From Planctomycetaceae bacterium (GTDB lineage: Bacteria; Planctomycetota; Planctomycetia; Pirellulales; Pirellulaceae), in the NCBI GenBank assembly GCA_002726245.1, contig PBSM01000110.1, positions 1-41,186 of the forward strand: a stretch of DNA of 41,186 nucleotides, read 5' to 3'. The translations under genes were made by a program, and so were the position numbers. Numbering within the stretch: position 1 is the stretch's first letter; each line of letters starts with the position of its first letter. Below are positions 9,606 to 18,224 of this stretch, in pieces. The notes under the pieces are model-generated. The model saw nothing but the letters and a program-made list of their open reading frames with translations, had not been told where the DNA came from and did not search any database.

Positions 9606-9770
9606 ATGGCTGCAGACCTCTCAACCAGACATGAACTCGTCGGTGACCTGTTTAAGCTGCCCACCTCGAACGAATCGCTTCTGGCCGGAGTGCCGACGAT
9701 CGAGAAGGGCAAGCCGATGCAGGGCCAGTTCTTTCCGCTTCTGTATGATCCCGCCGCGCAATCAGTTTGA
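9606..9770 (+). CDS. Possible small protein, 54 aa, or gene remnant
   Basis: A short frame starting at an ATG preceded by AAAGGAAG (about 5 bases). It encodes MAADLSTRHELVGDLFKLPT and continues to QGQFFPLLYDPAAQSV. Codon use is like the neighbouring genes (mostly G or C in third positions). The segment LFKLPTSNE resembles, from memory, the opening of planctomycete phytanoyl-CoA-dioxygenase-like proteins, so it may be a remnant rather than a gene. No function can be assigned. The rest of 9466-9807 shows nothing else. Confidence 0.3.
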   Translation: MAADLSTRHELVGDLFKLPTSNESLLAGVPTIEKGKPMQGQFFPLLYDPAAQSV

Positions 9771-9807
9771 TGCCGGGCAAGTTGATGCGAGGCCAGCGCG
9801 GGGGTGC

Positions 9808-9813
9808 TACAAT
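9808..9813 (+). promoter_or_regulatory. Candidate extended -10 (TGC-TACAAT) for VOC/SDR operon
   Basis: TGCTACAAT sits about 40 bases ahead of the VOC gene start. A TTGATG sequence lies upstream at a 20-base spacing, longer than ideal. The -10 element is good; the -35 is poor. Confidence 0.4.
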
Positions 9814-9853
9814 CCGTCGCTAGGTCGTGTCCGTCGCATGCGAGGTCTATAGC

Positions 9854-10333
9854 GTGTCAGAAGCAAAAGCGTGGTCGTTGTCTCGAATTCATCATCTCGG
9901 TGTTACCGTTAGCGATATCGATCGAGCGATTGAGTTCTATCGCGACGTTCTGGGAATGGAAGTGGTGGGGCGACGTCCCAGTGTGAAAACCGACTACGTC
10001 GCTCAACAGACCGGTTATCCGGACGTCGAACTGAACGTCGCCTCGTTCCGCATTAGCCCAACCAGTGAGCAAACACTGGAAGTCGTCCAGTACATGTCGC
10101 ATGTGGGCGAGTCTAGCAACCCAGCAACCAATCAGCCCGGGACGTCTCATCTGTGCTTGTTGGTGAATGATCTTCGAGCCAGCTATAAGGATCTGGCTGC
10201 TCGCGGCGTGCGATTCAAGTCAGAACCGGTCACGATCACAGCCGGCCCCAACAAAGGCGGGTTGGTCGTCTACCTCTTCGATCCGGACGGATACACGATC
10301 GAACTGTTCCAGCCAGCCAACTCGAACGCCTGA
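9854..10333 (+). CDS. VOC (glyoxalase/dioxygenase) family protein
   Basis: A vicinal-oxygen-chelate fold protein of about 159 residues with two beta-alpha-beta-beta-beta modules. Module one opens LSRIHHLGVTVSDIDRAIEFYRDVLGMEVVG and module two opens GTSHLCLLVNDLRASYKDLAARGV. Likely metal ligands are the histidine of RIHHLG, the glutamate of TLEVVQY, the histidine of SHLCLLV and the glutamate of YTIELFQP. The substrate is unknown; lactoylglutathione lyase, epimerase or ring-cleaving activity are all possible. I use the GTG at 9854, which has GAGG eight bases upstream; an alternative GTG at 9827 gives nine more residues. It is 11 bases ahead of the SDR gene, so the two are almost certainly cotranscribed and may act on one substrate. 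Confidence 0.88.
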   Translation: MSEAKAWSLSRIHHLGVTVSDIDRAIEFYRDVLGMEVVGRRPSVKTDYVAQQTGYPDVELNVASFRISPTSEQTLEVVQYMSHVGESSNPATNQPGTSHLCLLVNDLRASYKDLAARGVRFKSEPVTITAGPNKGGLVVYLFDPDGYTIELFQPANSNA

Positions 10334-10344
10334 AAACGCGAGAC

Positions 10345-11136
10345 ATGTCTGCCAACGCATTTGATCTATCCGGGAAAGTCGCGCTGGCGACCGGCGCCGC
10401 ACAAGGGCTGGGCGAAGCCATCGCGGACACGTTGGCGTACCACGGAGCAACGACGGTTCTGTGCGACATCGATCAAGACGCAGTGCAGGCGACCGCACAA
10501 AGAATCGGCAGTGAGCACGGAGTGGCGGCCACGAGCCTCGCGTGCGACGTGCGTGACTCGGACCAAGCACAGGCTTGTGTCAGCGACGTAGTGCGCCAGC
10601 ACGGCCGAATCGACATCCTAGTCAACAACGCAGGAGTCCATCGGCGAGTCGATCCGACCGATTGGTCGCAAGATGATATCGACGCGATCCTGGCCGTGAA
10701 CCTCCTCGGGAGCTTCTACATGGCGAGCGCCGCCGGCAAGGCAATGATCGAGCAGCGGTCGGGCAGCATCGTGAACATGTCAGCTCTCGGTGGCGGAATC
10801 GTTGGCTTAGGGCGAGCTGGCAGTATCTATGGAATGACCAAAGGTGGCATCGTCTCTCTCACACGCGATCTCGCGGCGGAATGGGGCAAGTACTCGATCC
10901 GAGTCAACGCACTCGCACCAGGTTGGATTCGCACTCCGATGACGAGCGCGCTGCAAAACAATCCTGTTCGGGCGGCCAAGGTACTCGAACGCGTGCCGCT
11001 TGGCCGCTGGGGGGAGCCCGAGGACGTAGCGGGAGCGGCACTGTTTCTGGCCAGCGACGCCTCGCGTTACGTAACCGGCCACACGATTCCGATTGATGGC
11101 GGAGCGGCCAATGTGCTTGCTCTGAGCAGTGAGTAA
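10345..11136 (+). CDS. SDR-family NAD(P)-dependent oxidoreductase
   Basis: A classical short-chain dehydrogenase/reductase of 263 residues. The Rossmann motif is TGAAQGLG (16-23), the structural motif NNAG (94-97) and the catalytic residues Ser146 (NMSALGG), Tyr162 and Lys166 (YGMTK). The aspartate after beta-strand 2 (LCDID) favours NAD over NADP. The C-terminus (FLASDASRYVTGHTIPIDGG) is typical of the gluconate 5-dehydrogenase/3-oxoacyl reductase branch, so a sugar acid, polyol or hydroxyacid substrate is likely. It follows the VOC gene after 11 bases in the same operon. Hairpins follow its stop codon. Confidence 0.93.
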   Translation: MSANAFDLSGKVALATGAAQGLGEAIADTLAYHGATTVLCDIDQDAVQATAQRIGSEHGVAATSLACDVRDSDQAQACVSDVVRQHGRIDILVNNAGVHRRVDPTDWSQDDIDAILAVNLLGSFYMASAAGKAMIEQRSGSIVNMSALGGGIVGLGRAGSIYGMTKGGIVSLTRDLAAEWGKYSIRVNALAPGWIRTPMTSALQNNPVRAAKVLERVPLGRWGEPEDVAGAALFLASDASRYVTGHTIPIDGGAANVLALSSE

Positions 11137-11141
11137 AGGAT

Positions 11142-11160
11142 CCACCGCCAGAGGCGGTGG
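11142..11160. terminator. Short GC hairpin after the SDR gene
   Basis: A perfect 8-bp stem (CCACCGCC/GGCGGTGG) with an AGA loop begins five bases after the SDR stop. There is no downstream T-run, so termination is not certain. It may end or attenuate the VOC-SDR transcript before the long inverted repeat that follows. Confidence 0.4.
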
Positions 11161-11191
11161 CAATGATGGACGCCTAGAAGATGTGGATAGA

Positions 11192-11268
11192 TCGTTTAAC
11201 CGCAAGCCGGAGGCGTGCGCTTTCTTCCACCGCGCAGGAGCGCACGCCTCCGGCTTGCGGTTAAACGA
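11192..11268. repeat. Perfect 29-bp inverted repeat, 19-base spacer
   Basis: The arm 11192-11220 is perfectly complementary to 11240-11268. The core of each arm contains CCGCAAGCCGGAGGCG. It sits between the SDR gene and the phosphotriesterase-like gene. The perfection of both arms points to recent origin or maintenance by gene conversion, as in REP/MITE-like interspersed repeats; similar GCCGGAGGCG palindromes are, in my recollection, common between planctomycete genes. It would form a very stable hairpin in RNA on either strand and could act as a transcription block between the two operons. No transposase ORF is inside. Confidence 0.9.
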
Positions 11269-11315
11269 AGAAGCGGCGATTGCTGGCCGCCTCCGAAGGA
11301 CGTGGTTTCTTGGAA

Positions 11316-11321
11316 TACAAT
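11316..11321 (+). promoter_or_regulatory. Candidate -10 (TACAAT) for phosphotriesterase-like gene
   Basis: TACAAT lies 24 bases upstream of the ATG at 11346, immediately downstream of the long inverted repeat. No good -35 is present. It supports the phosphotriesterase-like/PhyH pair as a separate transcription unit from VOC-SDR. Confidence 0.3.
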
Positions 11322-11345
11322 GAATGATGCCGAAAGGTTAACGAC

Positions 11346-12500
11346 ATGAGCACTGCAACAAAAACGACACAACTCGACGGTTCAATGTCCCGGCGCAGCA
11401 TGCTCGCAGCATCGGCCGGTGCCGCGACTGCAATCCTCGCTGCGCCCCTTCTGTCGCAAGACAAGAAGAACCCAATGGTCCACACAGTGCTCGGGCCCGT
11501 CGCACCGGACAAGCTCGGTGCCACTCTGATGCACGAGCATGCTCCGATCGTCGATTGGTCTGAGCTGTACGAGACGAAGCCTGCCCCAGTCGCTCCCGTT
11601 CGCGAGAAGATGTTAGCGAAAACAGCTAGTCTGCTCGATGCATTTCACGACACGCTCGCGCCCAACGAAGGCCCTGGTGCGATTGTTGAAACGACGCCGA
11701 TTCGTGTTGGTCGGTACCCGATGTTGTTCGTCGATCTGGCGAAGCGAACGAAGGTCCACATCATTGCGTCCAGCGGTTTTTGGTGCGAAGCGTTGGCTCC
11801 TCAGCATCCTTGGGCCATTCGACTGGGCATCAACGAAGGTGGAATCGAGCAGATGGCCGGGCTGTTCATTCGCGAAGTCACCGAAGGAATGGAAGATCCC
11901 AGCGGCGAATGGGGCGAGAAGTTCACGAACGTCAGAGCCGGCATTATCAAGATTGGGACGAGCACGTTTCTTCGACCGAGCGAACGGGCGTGCCATATTG
12001 CCGCCGCGATTGCAAGCAAGACAACTGGATGCCCGATCACGACGCACACCACCGACGGTGGCGGGCTAGAAGAAGCCGAGTTGCTTCTGAAACATGGAGC
12101 CCCCACGTCCAAGGTGATCATCGGCCACCAGGGCAACCAGGATGATCGTGAGAATGACGAGGCGGATGAGTATCACAAGCTCATTGCCCGCCTCGGCTGT
12201 TACGTGCAGTTTGATCGCGTCGATCATGCGAAGTACGGCATCGACAAGCAAGCCCGTCAGATCGCGAAGCTGGTTGAAGGCGGTTTCGTCAAGCAAGTTC
12301 TGCTTAGCCACGATCACGCACCGTACTACTTTCCAAACTATACGGCGAAGGAAAAACGCCCCGAGGATTGGAAAGCTCTAGAACCGGATTACACCACGGT
12401 GACAACAAAACTCGTGGCTTCACTTGGAATGCTCGGAGTGTCCAAGTCCGAGATTCGTACGATGTTGGTCGATAACCCCAAGCGTGTCCTGGCGTTCTAG
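11346..12500 (+). CDS. Tat-exported phosphotriesterase-family hydrolase
   Basis: A 384-residue amidohydrolase-fold protein of the phosphotriesterase (PTE) family. A twin-arginine signal (SRRSMLAASAGAATAILAAP, from residue 15) directs export of the folded metalloenzyme. All binuclear metal ligands are visible: HxH at His63/His65 (LMHEH), bridging Lys202 (AGIIKIGTS), His234 (ITTHTTDGG), His261 (VIIGHQGN) and Asp323 (LLSHDHAPYY). Family members split phosphotriesters, lactones or other esters; the natural substrate here is unknown and a lactonase role fits most PTE-like proteins. A TACAAT element is 24 bases upstream. It is followed after 12 bases by the PhyH-like gene, which makes a two-gene operon likely. 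Confidence 0.93.
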   Translation: MSTATKTTQLDGSMSRRSMLAASAGAATAILAAPLLSQDKKNPMVHTVLGPVAPDKLGATLMHEHAPIVDWSELYETKPAPVAPVREKMLAKTASLLDAFHDTLAPNEGPGAIVETTPIRVGRYPMLFVDLAKRTKVHIIASSGFWCEALAPQHPWAIRLGINEGGIEQMAGLFIREVTEGMEDPSGEWGEKFTNVRAGIIKIGTSTFLRPSERACHIAAAIASKTTGCPITTHTTDGGGLEEAELLLKHGAPTSKVIIGHQGNQDDRENDEADEYHKLIARLGCYVQFDRVDHAKYGIDKQARQIAKLVEGGFVKQVLLSHDHAPYYFPNYTAKEKRPEDWKALEPDYTTVTTKLVASLGMLGVSKSEIRTMLVDNPKRVLAF

Positions 12501-12512
12501 TAAAGGTGTCTG

Positions 12513-13436
12513 ATGCCAACGGTAACGGTTCAACAACAGGTAATTCCGAACGAGTTGTTCGGCGAGTTGGCGGAGTATGGTGGCTCGCCCGAAGACGGCG
12601 ACTCGCTCCGAACTCAACTTGCCGAACACGAATACGTGTTGCTTCGCGGCGTCTTGGATCGAGACGAAGTGCTTGCCGCTCGCGAGGAGGTATTCCGCCG
12701 CTTGGAAGCAGTGGGAGAAGTGAAAGCTCCAGCAATCGATGGCATCGCGACGAATCAGAGCAAGCGTGCTGAAGTCACCGGCGATCTGCATGAGTTCTGG
12801 AGATCGGTGAGCGAAGGGGCGGCGCTTCGACGAGTAACACACGGTCGACAACTGCACGACATCGTGGCGAGCGTTCTCGGCGAACCAGCGCGCGCTCACG
12901 ACATGATGTACTTGCGGCCTGTGCCGGCCGGCCGCTCGACCAAGTTACACTACGACTTCCCCTTCTTCGCGCGTCGTTCTTTTCGAATTCACACCGCCTG
13001 GATTCCTTTCGGTGATACTCCGTTAGAAGATGGCCCTCTGATGATCATCGAAGGGTCGAACAGATTCCACGATCTGATTGATCCTATTCGTGAGCACGAC
13101 TACGAAAACAACTATGCCGACGAGGTGATCCAGAAAGCGGCCTACGAGAAGCCGAACGAAACCGACGTCATCACGTTGGCTCAATTGCGGGGTGCCCGGA
13201 TTCTTTCGACAAGCTTTCAAGCGGGCGACCTGTTAGTGTTCGGCGGCTTTATCCTGCACGGCTCGCTCGAGAACTGTTCACCGATTGGGCGCGTTCGACT
13301 CTCTTGTGACGTGAGGTACCAGCCGGCGAGCGATCCGTTTGACGACGAACGTTACTTCGGTGCAAGTCCGAGCGGGTCCCACGGCGGCGGGTATGGAGAC
13401 ATGAAAGGTGCGAAACCACTCAACGAGCCGTGGTAA
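12513..13436 (+). CDS. Phytanoyl-CoA dioxygenase (PhyH)-family protein
   Basis: A 307-residue Fe(II)/2-oxoglutarate-dependent oxygenase-like protein. The iron-binding facial triad is visible as His146 and Asp148 (LHYDFPFF) and His249 (FILHGSLEN); an arginine shortly after (about 262) would bind 2-oxoglutarate. It should hydroxylate a small organic substrate in the cytoplasm. Planctomycete genomes carry many PhyH paralogues with unknown substrates. The ATG at 12513 has AAGGTG five bases upstream and follows the phosphotriesterase-like stop by 12 bases. It ends 18 bases before the convergent polysaccharide deacetylase gene. Confidence 0.92.
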   Translation: MPTVTVQQQVIPNELFGELAEYGGSPEDGDSLRTQLAEHEYVLLRGVLDRDEVLAAREEVFRRLEAVGEVKAPAIDGIATNQSKRAEVTGDLHEFWRSVSEGAALRRVTHGRQLHDIVASVLGEPARAHDMMYLRPVPAGRSTKLHYDFPFFARRSFRIHTAWIPFGDTPLEDGPLMIIEGSNRFHDLIDPIREHDYENNYADEVIQKAAYEKPNETDVITLAQLRGARILSTSFQAGDLLVFGGFILHGSLENCSPIGRVRLSCDVRYQPASDPFDDERYFGASPSGSHGGGYGDMKGAKPLNEPW

Positions 13437-13454
13437 TGGCCGAAGTGGCGTCCG

Positions 13455-15197
13455 TTAGGGCGTTGCAGCCCGCCAGTTGAGCTTCTCAATGCGAGCCAGT
13501 TCGGCTTCGATGTCGGTTCCTTGAAAGAACGATAACCAACCGCGAAGCCGCTGCGTTTCCCCGGGCTTGCAATCGGGAAACTGTGGGTCGGCGTGCATGC
13601 AGGGACAGTACTCGTTGCCCCAAGGACGAACACAGTTTTCCCAAGCGGTGATGACCCAGCGATCTCCTTTCTCGTTGCGTGCGGCGGCGTATGGGCTGTG
13701 CCAGACTTGGTTCTTGTTCCCTTGCGTTGCGAACTCGGGAGCATTCTTCAACATCACACAGTTCTGGACTCGAAGCCCTGTCAACGTCTTGTCGGTTCCG
13801 TTTCGTAGCCACAAGTCCATGAAGACCGAATCGGCCTTGGGAACGATCTTCGCTCCGAAAGCAACTTTATTCGGCAACACCCGCTCGATCTCCAACGTGC
13901 CGTCTGCATTGCGCGTCCATTCAAGCGGCGGCAAATCAACGCCTTGCTTCGACCACATCGTCGGAACGTGCGTGTGTGCAAGATACAGCAGTTCGCGGCC
14001 GGTATCGTTCGCAACCCAAATCGCTTCGGGCGTATCTGCTACCACGTAACCGCCGCCTCGCCACGGTGTGAACACACTGACCTTGGTCTCTCGCTGCGGG
14101 CGAATGGCGCCGTCTCGGAAGCCAACGCGAGGGTGCCGCCCGCCTGGGTCGGGCAACACCAGTAGCCTGTCCGCTGGAGTCGGCACCGTGCCCCGCAAGC
14201 CGGACAAACCGAACTGCTTCAACGCTGCGGAGACTTCGTCGGAGCTTAACCCTGTAGCAGCTCGAATCTCCGGAACCGTGTAGGTGTGATATCCCCACAT
14301 GCTTTGCAGCCAATAACGAAGCTCTTCTTCCGAAGAGGGCGGACGATAGTTGTCCCGTGATTTTCCAGCCGCGAGCGTCGCCTGACGATCCTCAACCACT
14401 TCGTACGGATTGCGCGGAGCGACGGCGGGATCGACATACTTCGCCAGATCTCGCATCGCGATGACGGTGTAGTCATTCATCGCGAGATACCGCATGTAGG
14501 CTTCGAACTTCTCCTGCGGTGTGTTGACCCACGCATGGGCGGTATCGGGCACGCCGTGGAACTGCAAGACTGCAATCCGTCCAAACTTGGCCTGTTTGGC
14601 TCCACGAATGAAGTCGTCGAGTTCCCAAACCGGACGAGCATCTCCGGCCGAAGGAATCAGCAGCGGATGATCGAGTCCAGGCTCGTAAGCAAAACCACGC
14701 CCTTCTTTGTACGGAAACTCCGGAGCACCGCCACGTCGCGCGAATCGAATGCCATGTTTGTTGAGGATCGTCAACGCTTGCGGAGTCGTGGCGTTACCTG
14801 GATACGCGAAGCTGACGGGCTGAGGGATGTTGTGATGCTTGCACTGCTCGTCGATGCCGGCCAATTGTTCCTTCAATTGCTCAACCGTCTTGTTCGTGAT
14901 GCCGAGATGATCGCGCGTATGATTGCCGATTTCGAATCCATCCTTATGCAGTTGCGAGATCTGCTCCCAAGTCATGTAGTCGGTCTTGTTGTCGCGGAAG
15001 TCGAAGCCTTCGGTAATGAAGAACGTTGCCCCGAAGCCAAACTTCTCCAGGATGGGACGAACGACTGTAAAGTGTGACTTGACCGAATCATCGAAGGTTA
15101 ACACTACGAGCTTGTCCGGAATCGGTTCCAGTGCGACAGCGGAACTAGCAGGGCACGAAAGCATTCCGATTACTAGAAGTCGAAAGGCGTTCTTCAT
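13455..15197 (-). CDS. Secreted polysaccharide deacetylase-family protein
   Basis: A 580-residue exported protein with a signal peptide ([22 protein letters not shown]). Residues about 28-250 form a NodB-type deacetylase domain: TFDDSVK (Asp36/Asp37) and HxxxH in GNHTRDH (His93, His97) supply the catalytic base and metal ligands, and FAYPGN is motif 3. It would remove acetyl or similar groups from an extracellular glycan or N-acyl compound. The C-terminal 300 residues are an extra domain rich in tryptophan and cysteine ([19 protein letters not shown]) that I do not recognise; a carbohydrate-binding role is possible. The start has GGAG about 8 bases upstream. It is convergent with the PhyH gene. 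Confidence 0.9.
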   Translation of the reverse strand: MKNAFRLLVIGMLSCPASSAVALEPIPDKLVVLTFDDSVKSHFTVVRPILEKFGFGATFFITEGFDFRDNKTDYMTWEQISQLHKDGFEIGNHTRDHLGITNKTVEQLKEQLAGIDEQCKHHNIPQPVSFAYPGNATTPQALTILNKHGIRFARRGGAPEFPYKEGRGFAYEPGLDHPLLIPSAGDARPVWELDDFIRGAKQAKFGRIAVLQFHGVPDTAHAWVNTPQEKFEAYMRYLAMNDYTVIAMRDLAKYVDPAVAPRNPYEVVEDRQATLAAGKSRDNYRPPSSEEELRYWLQSMWGYHTYTVPEIRAATGLSSDEVSAALKQFGLSGLRGTVPTPADRLLVLPDPGGRHPRVGFRDGAIRPQRETKVSVFTPWRGGGYVVADTPEAIWVANDTGRELLYLAHTHVPTMWSKQGVDLPPLEWTRNADGTLEIERVLPNKVAFGAKIVPKADSVFMDLWLRNGTDKTLTGLRVQNCVMLKNAPEFATQGNKNQVWHSPYAAARNEKGDRWVITAWENCVRPWGNEYCPCMHADPQFPDCKPGETQRLRGWLSFFQGTDIEAELARIEKLNWRAATP

Positions 15198-15503
15198 TTA
15201 GGAGTTCTCCGAGCAACGATTGATCAAACCCAGAGCGTGGCCGAAGCCCAACAGAATATCGAATCGGCCAGACTGTCCTACCTGGTTTGTGGATCCATCA
15301 TCAAGGCGGGGACGGGCGAGAGCGGGCCTTAAGAGGTACTCTAATACGGCGCAAAGCCTATTATGGAAACGTGTTGCGTTTCTGTGATGCCATTCGAATC
15401 GCAACCATATCCTTCCGCCGTACACGACTCGATGTGCGGAGTGAAAAGGTGGCTTTCGAGGAAAGGCATAGAATCTACTGTCTATCGAAAGGGCACCCAC
15501 CGG
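15198..15503. other. Intergenic region between deacetylase and csrA
   Basis: This 306-base stretch separates two divergent genes and should hold both promoters. I see no convincing gene. The csrA side contains GGA triplets (near 15456 and at 15502-15504, the latter overlapping the ATG), the core of CsrA binding sites, but no strong Shine-Dalgarno sequence. Confidence 0.6.
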
Positions 15504-15713
15504 ATGTTAGTTCTCTCGCGGAAGAAAAACGAACAGATCATGATTGGTGAAGACATCGTCATCACCATCGTTGATGTGCGCGGTGACAAGGTGCGAATCG
15601 GGATCGAAGCACCTGCGCACATCCCGGTTCATCGGCAGGAGGTCTATCTCGCTCTCCAACAGCCAGAGCCGCCGGCAGGTGCTGCCGCACCGGAAGTCAT
15701 CGACGAAGCTTAA
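15504..15713 (+). CDS. csrA: Carbon storage regulator CsrA
   Basis: A 69-residue RNA-binding dimer protein that controls translation and stability of target mRNAs by binding GGA motifs. The sequence [20 protein letters not shown] followed by [19 protein letters not shown] contains the conserved N-terminal strand and the RNA-contacting VHRxEVY segment. The C-terminal extension ([18 protein letters not shown]) is acidic and proline-rich, as often seen. The start overlaps a GGA, so autorepression is plausible. In planctomycetes it is usually tied to flagellar/motility control; no flagellar gene is in this window. The frame is open further upstream but the family start is clear. Confidence 0.95.
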   Translation: MLVLSRKKNEQIMIGEDIVITIVDVRGDKVRIGIEAPAHIPVHRQEVYLALQQPEPPAGAAAPEVIDEA

Positions 15714-15737
15714 GGCCACGTCGTGGGATTCTGTCTC

Positions 15738-17147
15738 TTAATGGATCACGACCGTTTTCATTTCGGTCATCTCTTCGATGGCATATTTGGGGCCTTCCTT
15801 GCCCATGCCGCTCTCCTTCAACCCGCCGTAGGGCATCAGGTCGGCTCGCCACATTGGCCCCCAGTTGATTTGCAAATTGCCGCTATCGACACGTTTAGCG
15901 AACTGCATGGCGGAGTCGATGTTCTGCGTGAAGATCCCCGCACTCAAACCGTAGCGTGTGTCATTCGCCAAACGAATAGCTTCATCAATGTCCGCAGCAC
16001 GTGTGACTCCGACAGCGGGGCCAAACAATTCGTCGCGGCTGACTCGCATGTCAGGATGAACATCGGCTAGAAGCGTTGGAGTAACGACGGAACGGCTTCG
16101 TTCACCACCACAAACGAGCTTTGCCCCGGCTGACACAGCTTCGGTGATCACCTCGTGAACTCGCTCCGCATCATTCTCACGAACCATCGGCCCCATGTTG
16201 ATACCTTCACCAAGCTGGTCCCCGGGCGAGATAGCTTCGACGTGGGGGCGTAAGGCGTCGATCAAATCGCTGTAGATCTGATCGATTGCGATCACTCGCT
16301 GAGCAGAAATGCAAACCTGTCCTGCGTTCGCGAAGCCAGTCGCGACTGTTGCATCAACGACCTTCGATAGGTCCGCGTCGTCCATCACGATAAGCGGGCT
16401 GTTGGACCCGAGTTCCATCGTGACTTTCTTGAGGCCTGCGATTTCACAGATCCTTTTACCAACTTCGGCACTACCCGTGAAGCTGATCTTACGCACTCGT
16501 TCATCGCGACAAAGCTGCTCGCCGACCGAACGGCCTGATCCCGTGATGCAAGAGATTGCGAGCGGCGGGAGCCCTGCTTCGAGAAGGATTTCAACGAGCT
16601 TTAACGCGGACAGCGGCGTGTCACTCGCTGGTTTGACAACGACCGCGTTGCCAGCCGCAATCGCCGGGCCAACTTTGTGGCAAACGAGATTCAACGGGAA
16701 GTTGAACGGTGTGATGGCGAGCACGACCCCGCACGGTACTCGCAACGTAAAGCCCAACTTGCCGTGTGCTCCCGGCGCTCCGTCCAAGGGCAAAACCTCT
16801 CCAGTCAGTCGCTTCGCCTCTTCCGCCGAGGTTTCAATCGTGATCGCGGAACGGCTCGCCTCGAAGACACCTTCGCCGAGGATCTTCCCTTCTTCAAGGC
16901 TGATTGTTCTGCCAAGTTCCTCTTGCCGCTCGACCATGATGTCGGCGGCTTTGCGGAGAATCCAGAAGCGATCATACGCCGGCAGGTCCCGCATGATTGC
17001 GGCACCCTTGGCGGCCGAACCTAAAGTTGCATCAATGTCTTCTGGCGTAGCTTGCGGAACGGTATCGACAACGCTGCCATCGTATGGATTTAGCACCTCG
17101 ATCTTGTTTTCGCGGTCTACCCACTCGCCGGCGATGAACATCTTCAC
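15738..17147 (-). CDS. NAD(P)-dependent aldehyde dehydrogenase
   Basis: A 469-residue member of the aldehyde dehydrogenase superfamily that oxidises an aldehyde to its acid. The catalytic cysteine is Cys279 in NAGQVCISAQR, the general base Glu245 in MELGSN, the oxyanion asparagine Asn149 in TPFNFPLN and the cofactor lysine Lys172 in VVKPASDTP. The overall pattern is closest to lactaldehyde/glycolaldehyde or phosphonoacetaldehyde dehydrogenases (recollection). It follows the Tat-exported sugar isomerase-like gene by 12 bases on the same strand, so it is the second gene of an operon that may handle sugar-derived aldehydes. Confidence 0.95.
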   Translation of the reverse strand: MKMFIAGEWVDRENKIEVLNPYDGSVVDTVPQATPEDIDATLGSAAKGAAIMRDLPAYDRFWILRKAADIMVERQEELGRTISLEEGKILGEGVFEASRSAITIETSAEEAKRLTGEVLPLDGAPGAHGKLGFTLRVPCGVVLAITPFNFPLNLVCHKVGPAIAAGNAVVVKPASDTPLSALKLVEILLEAGLPPLAISCITGSGRSVGEQLCRDERVRKISFTGSAEVGKRICEIAGLKKVTMELGSNSPLIVMDDADLSKVVDATVATGFANAGQVCISAQRVIAIDQIYSDLIDALRPHVEAISPGDQLGEGINMGPMVRENDAERVHEVITEAVSAGAKLVCGGERSRSVVTPTLLADVHPDMRVSRDELFGPAVGVTRAADIDEAIRLANDTRYGLSAGIFTQNIDSAMQFAKRVDSGNLQINWGPMWRADLMPYGGLKESGMGKEGPKYAIEEMTEMKTVVIH

Positions 17148-17159
17148 GACAACAACTCC

Positions 17160-18062
17160 TTAATCACTTGCTTCCGCTAACCAGCTTCGTAATGTCGCCA
17201 AGTCGTTTTTCATCGCAGCTAGATTCTCTTCGACGCCCACCTTGCCGAGATACTCGACGTGCAGCGAGATAGGCCCAGCGAATCGTGCCTGCTTGACGTA
17301 GTTGAAAAAGCTCTTATCGACTCGGCCTTCGCCGAGCGGAACGTTCTCCGGCCGTTTGTCACCCCACACGAAGTCTTTGACGTAGACCGCGCCGAGATGC
17401 TCGCGAGCAACATTGAAGAGGACGGGCCACGACATACCAGCTTCGGCCGTTGCATGCCGGATGTCAAAGGCGATACCCATGTCTTCGGGAGCGATATCCG
17501 CGAAGAGTTCATGCAAGTCCCAAATCGTCGCACCAACGGCAGTCGCGCCGGCATGATTCTGATAGACGCCGGTCATCCCTAGATCGTGATTAAGAGCAGC
17601 CAGATCCTTCACGACTGGTTTCAGTTCACGGAGTTGTTCGGTGATGGATCGCTTCAGGTCGTATTTGTAGTAGGCAAGTCGATAGCGTTTGATACCTAGC
17701 AACGCGGCCGCCCGAAGCGTCCGCTGGGCGTGAGGCTGATCGGCGCGGTTGATGCTCGACGCCATGATCGTGATTTCGATGTTATGTTTCTGCAATGCCT
17801 CGACCAGCGCGGGCAGTTCGTCGGCAGCTCGTTCAGGCTCGATCTGGCCTCCCGTGCGGATCGTGGCTTCTATTCCGTCGAAGCCCATCTCTGCAATTCT
17901 CTCGGCCAACTCGTCATGACTCAGCGACTGCACGAATTTGACGAAGGCGCAGACTTTGTTGGTTGGCTTCGGGGCGGCAACCGAGCAGCGAGGTGTGGCA
18001 CAGGCCGCCGCGAGACCTGTCAGAAAGGTGCGGCGAGAGAGGCAAGCGAAATGTGAATTCAT
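17160..18062 (-). CDS. Tat-exported sugar phosphate isomerase/epimerase-like protein
   Basis: A 300-residue TIM-barrel protein of the xylose isomerase-like (AP endonuclease 2 fold) family. A twin-arginine signal (SRRTFLTGLAAACATPRCSVA, residues 9-29) indicates export. Conserved elements include GFDGIEATIRTGG, VYQNHAGATAVG, IAFDIRHATAEAG and the C-terminal SLHVEYLG with a likely metal-binding glutamate. It probably isomerises or epimerises a sugar or inositol in the periplasm; the substrate is not predictable. It is the first gene of a two-gene operon with the aldehyde dehydrogenase (12-base gap). A 15-bp palindrome lies just upstream. Confidence 0.9.
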   Translation of the reverse strand: MNSHFACLSRRTFLTGLAAACATPRCSVAAPKPTNKVCAFVKFVQSLSHDELAERIAEMGFDGIEATIRTGGQIEPERAADELPALVEALQKHNIEITIMASSINRADQPHAQRTLRAAALLGIKRYRLAYYKYDLKRSITEQLRELKPVVKDLAALNHDLGMTGVYQNHAGATAVGATIWDLHELFADIAPEDMGIAFDIRHATAEAGMSWPVLFNVAREHLGAVYVKDFVWGDKRPENVPLGEGRVDKSFFNYVKQARFAGPISLHVEYLGKVGVEENLAAMKNDLATLRSWLAEASD

Positions 18063-18077
18063 GGTGGTGCCTCCAAG

Positions 18078-18110
18078 ATAGTCGCCTTTCGCGGAGCGAA
18101 AGGCGACTAT
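18078..18110. repeat. 15-bp perfect palindromic hairpin, 3-base loop
   Basis: ATAGTCGCCTTTCGC (18078-18092) is perfectly complementary to 18096-18110 around a GGA loop. It lies between the divergent isomerase and cyclo-ligase-remnant genes, 16 bases upstream of the isomerase start. The CGCCTTTCGC...GCGAAAGGCG core resembles interspersed intergenic palindromes I recall from planctomycetes. It may be a repeat element or an operator; a terminator role is unlikely in this divergent position. Confidence 0.75.
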
Positions 18111-18224
18111 GGCTGCGGATTGTCAGTTTTCTCCGATGTGATACGATAACATTCACGCGGCATGAAGTCGCCCACCCCTCACGCCAGTTGCAGTCACAAC
18201 CCCACCGCATCGAGGAAGGAACTG

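Noticed and set aside
9505..9852. 115-codon frame before the VOC gene
   Set aside because: Arginine/cysteine-rich shadow composition; the alternative 54-codon frame at 9606 has a ribosome-binding site and better codon use, and is itself only weakly supported.
16309..17163. Long frame opposite the aldehyde dehydrogenase
   Set aside because: Antisense shadow with serine/proline-rich composition and no family resemblance; the dehydrogenase on the other strand has all catalytic residues.
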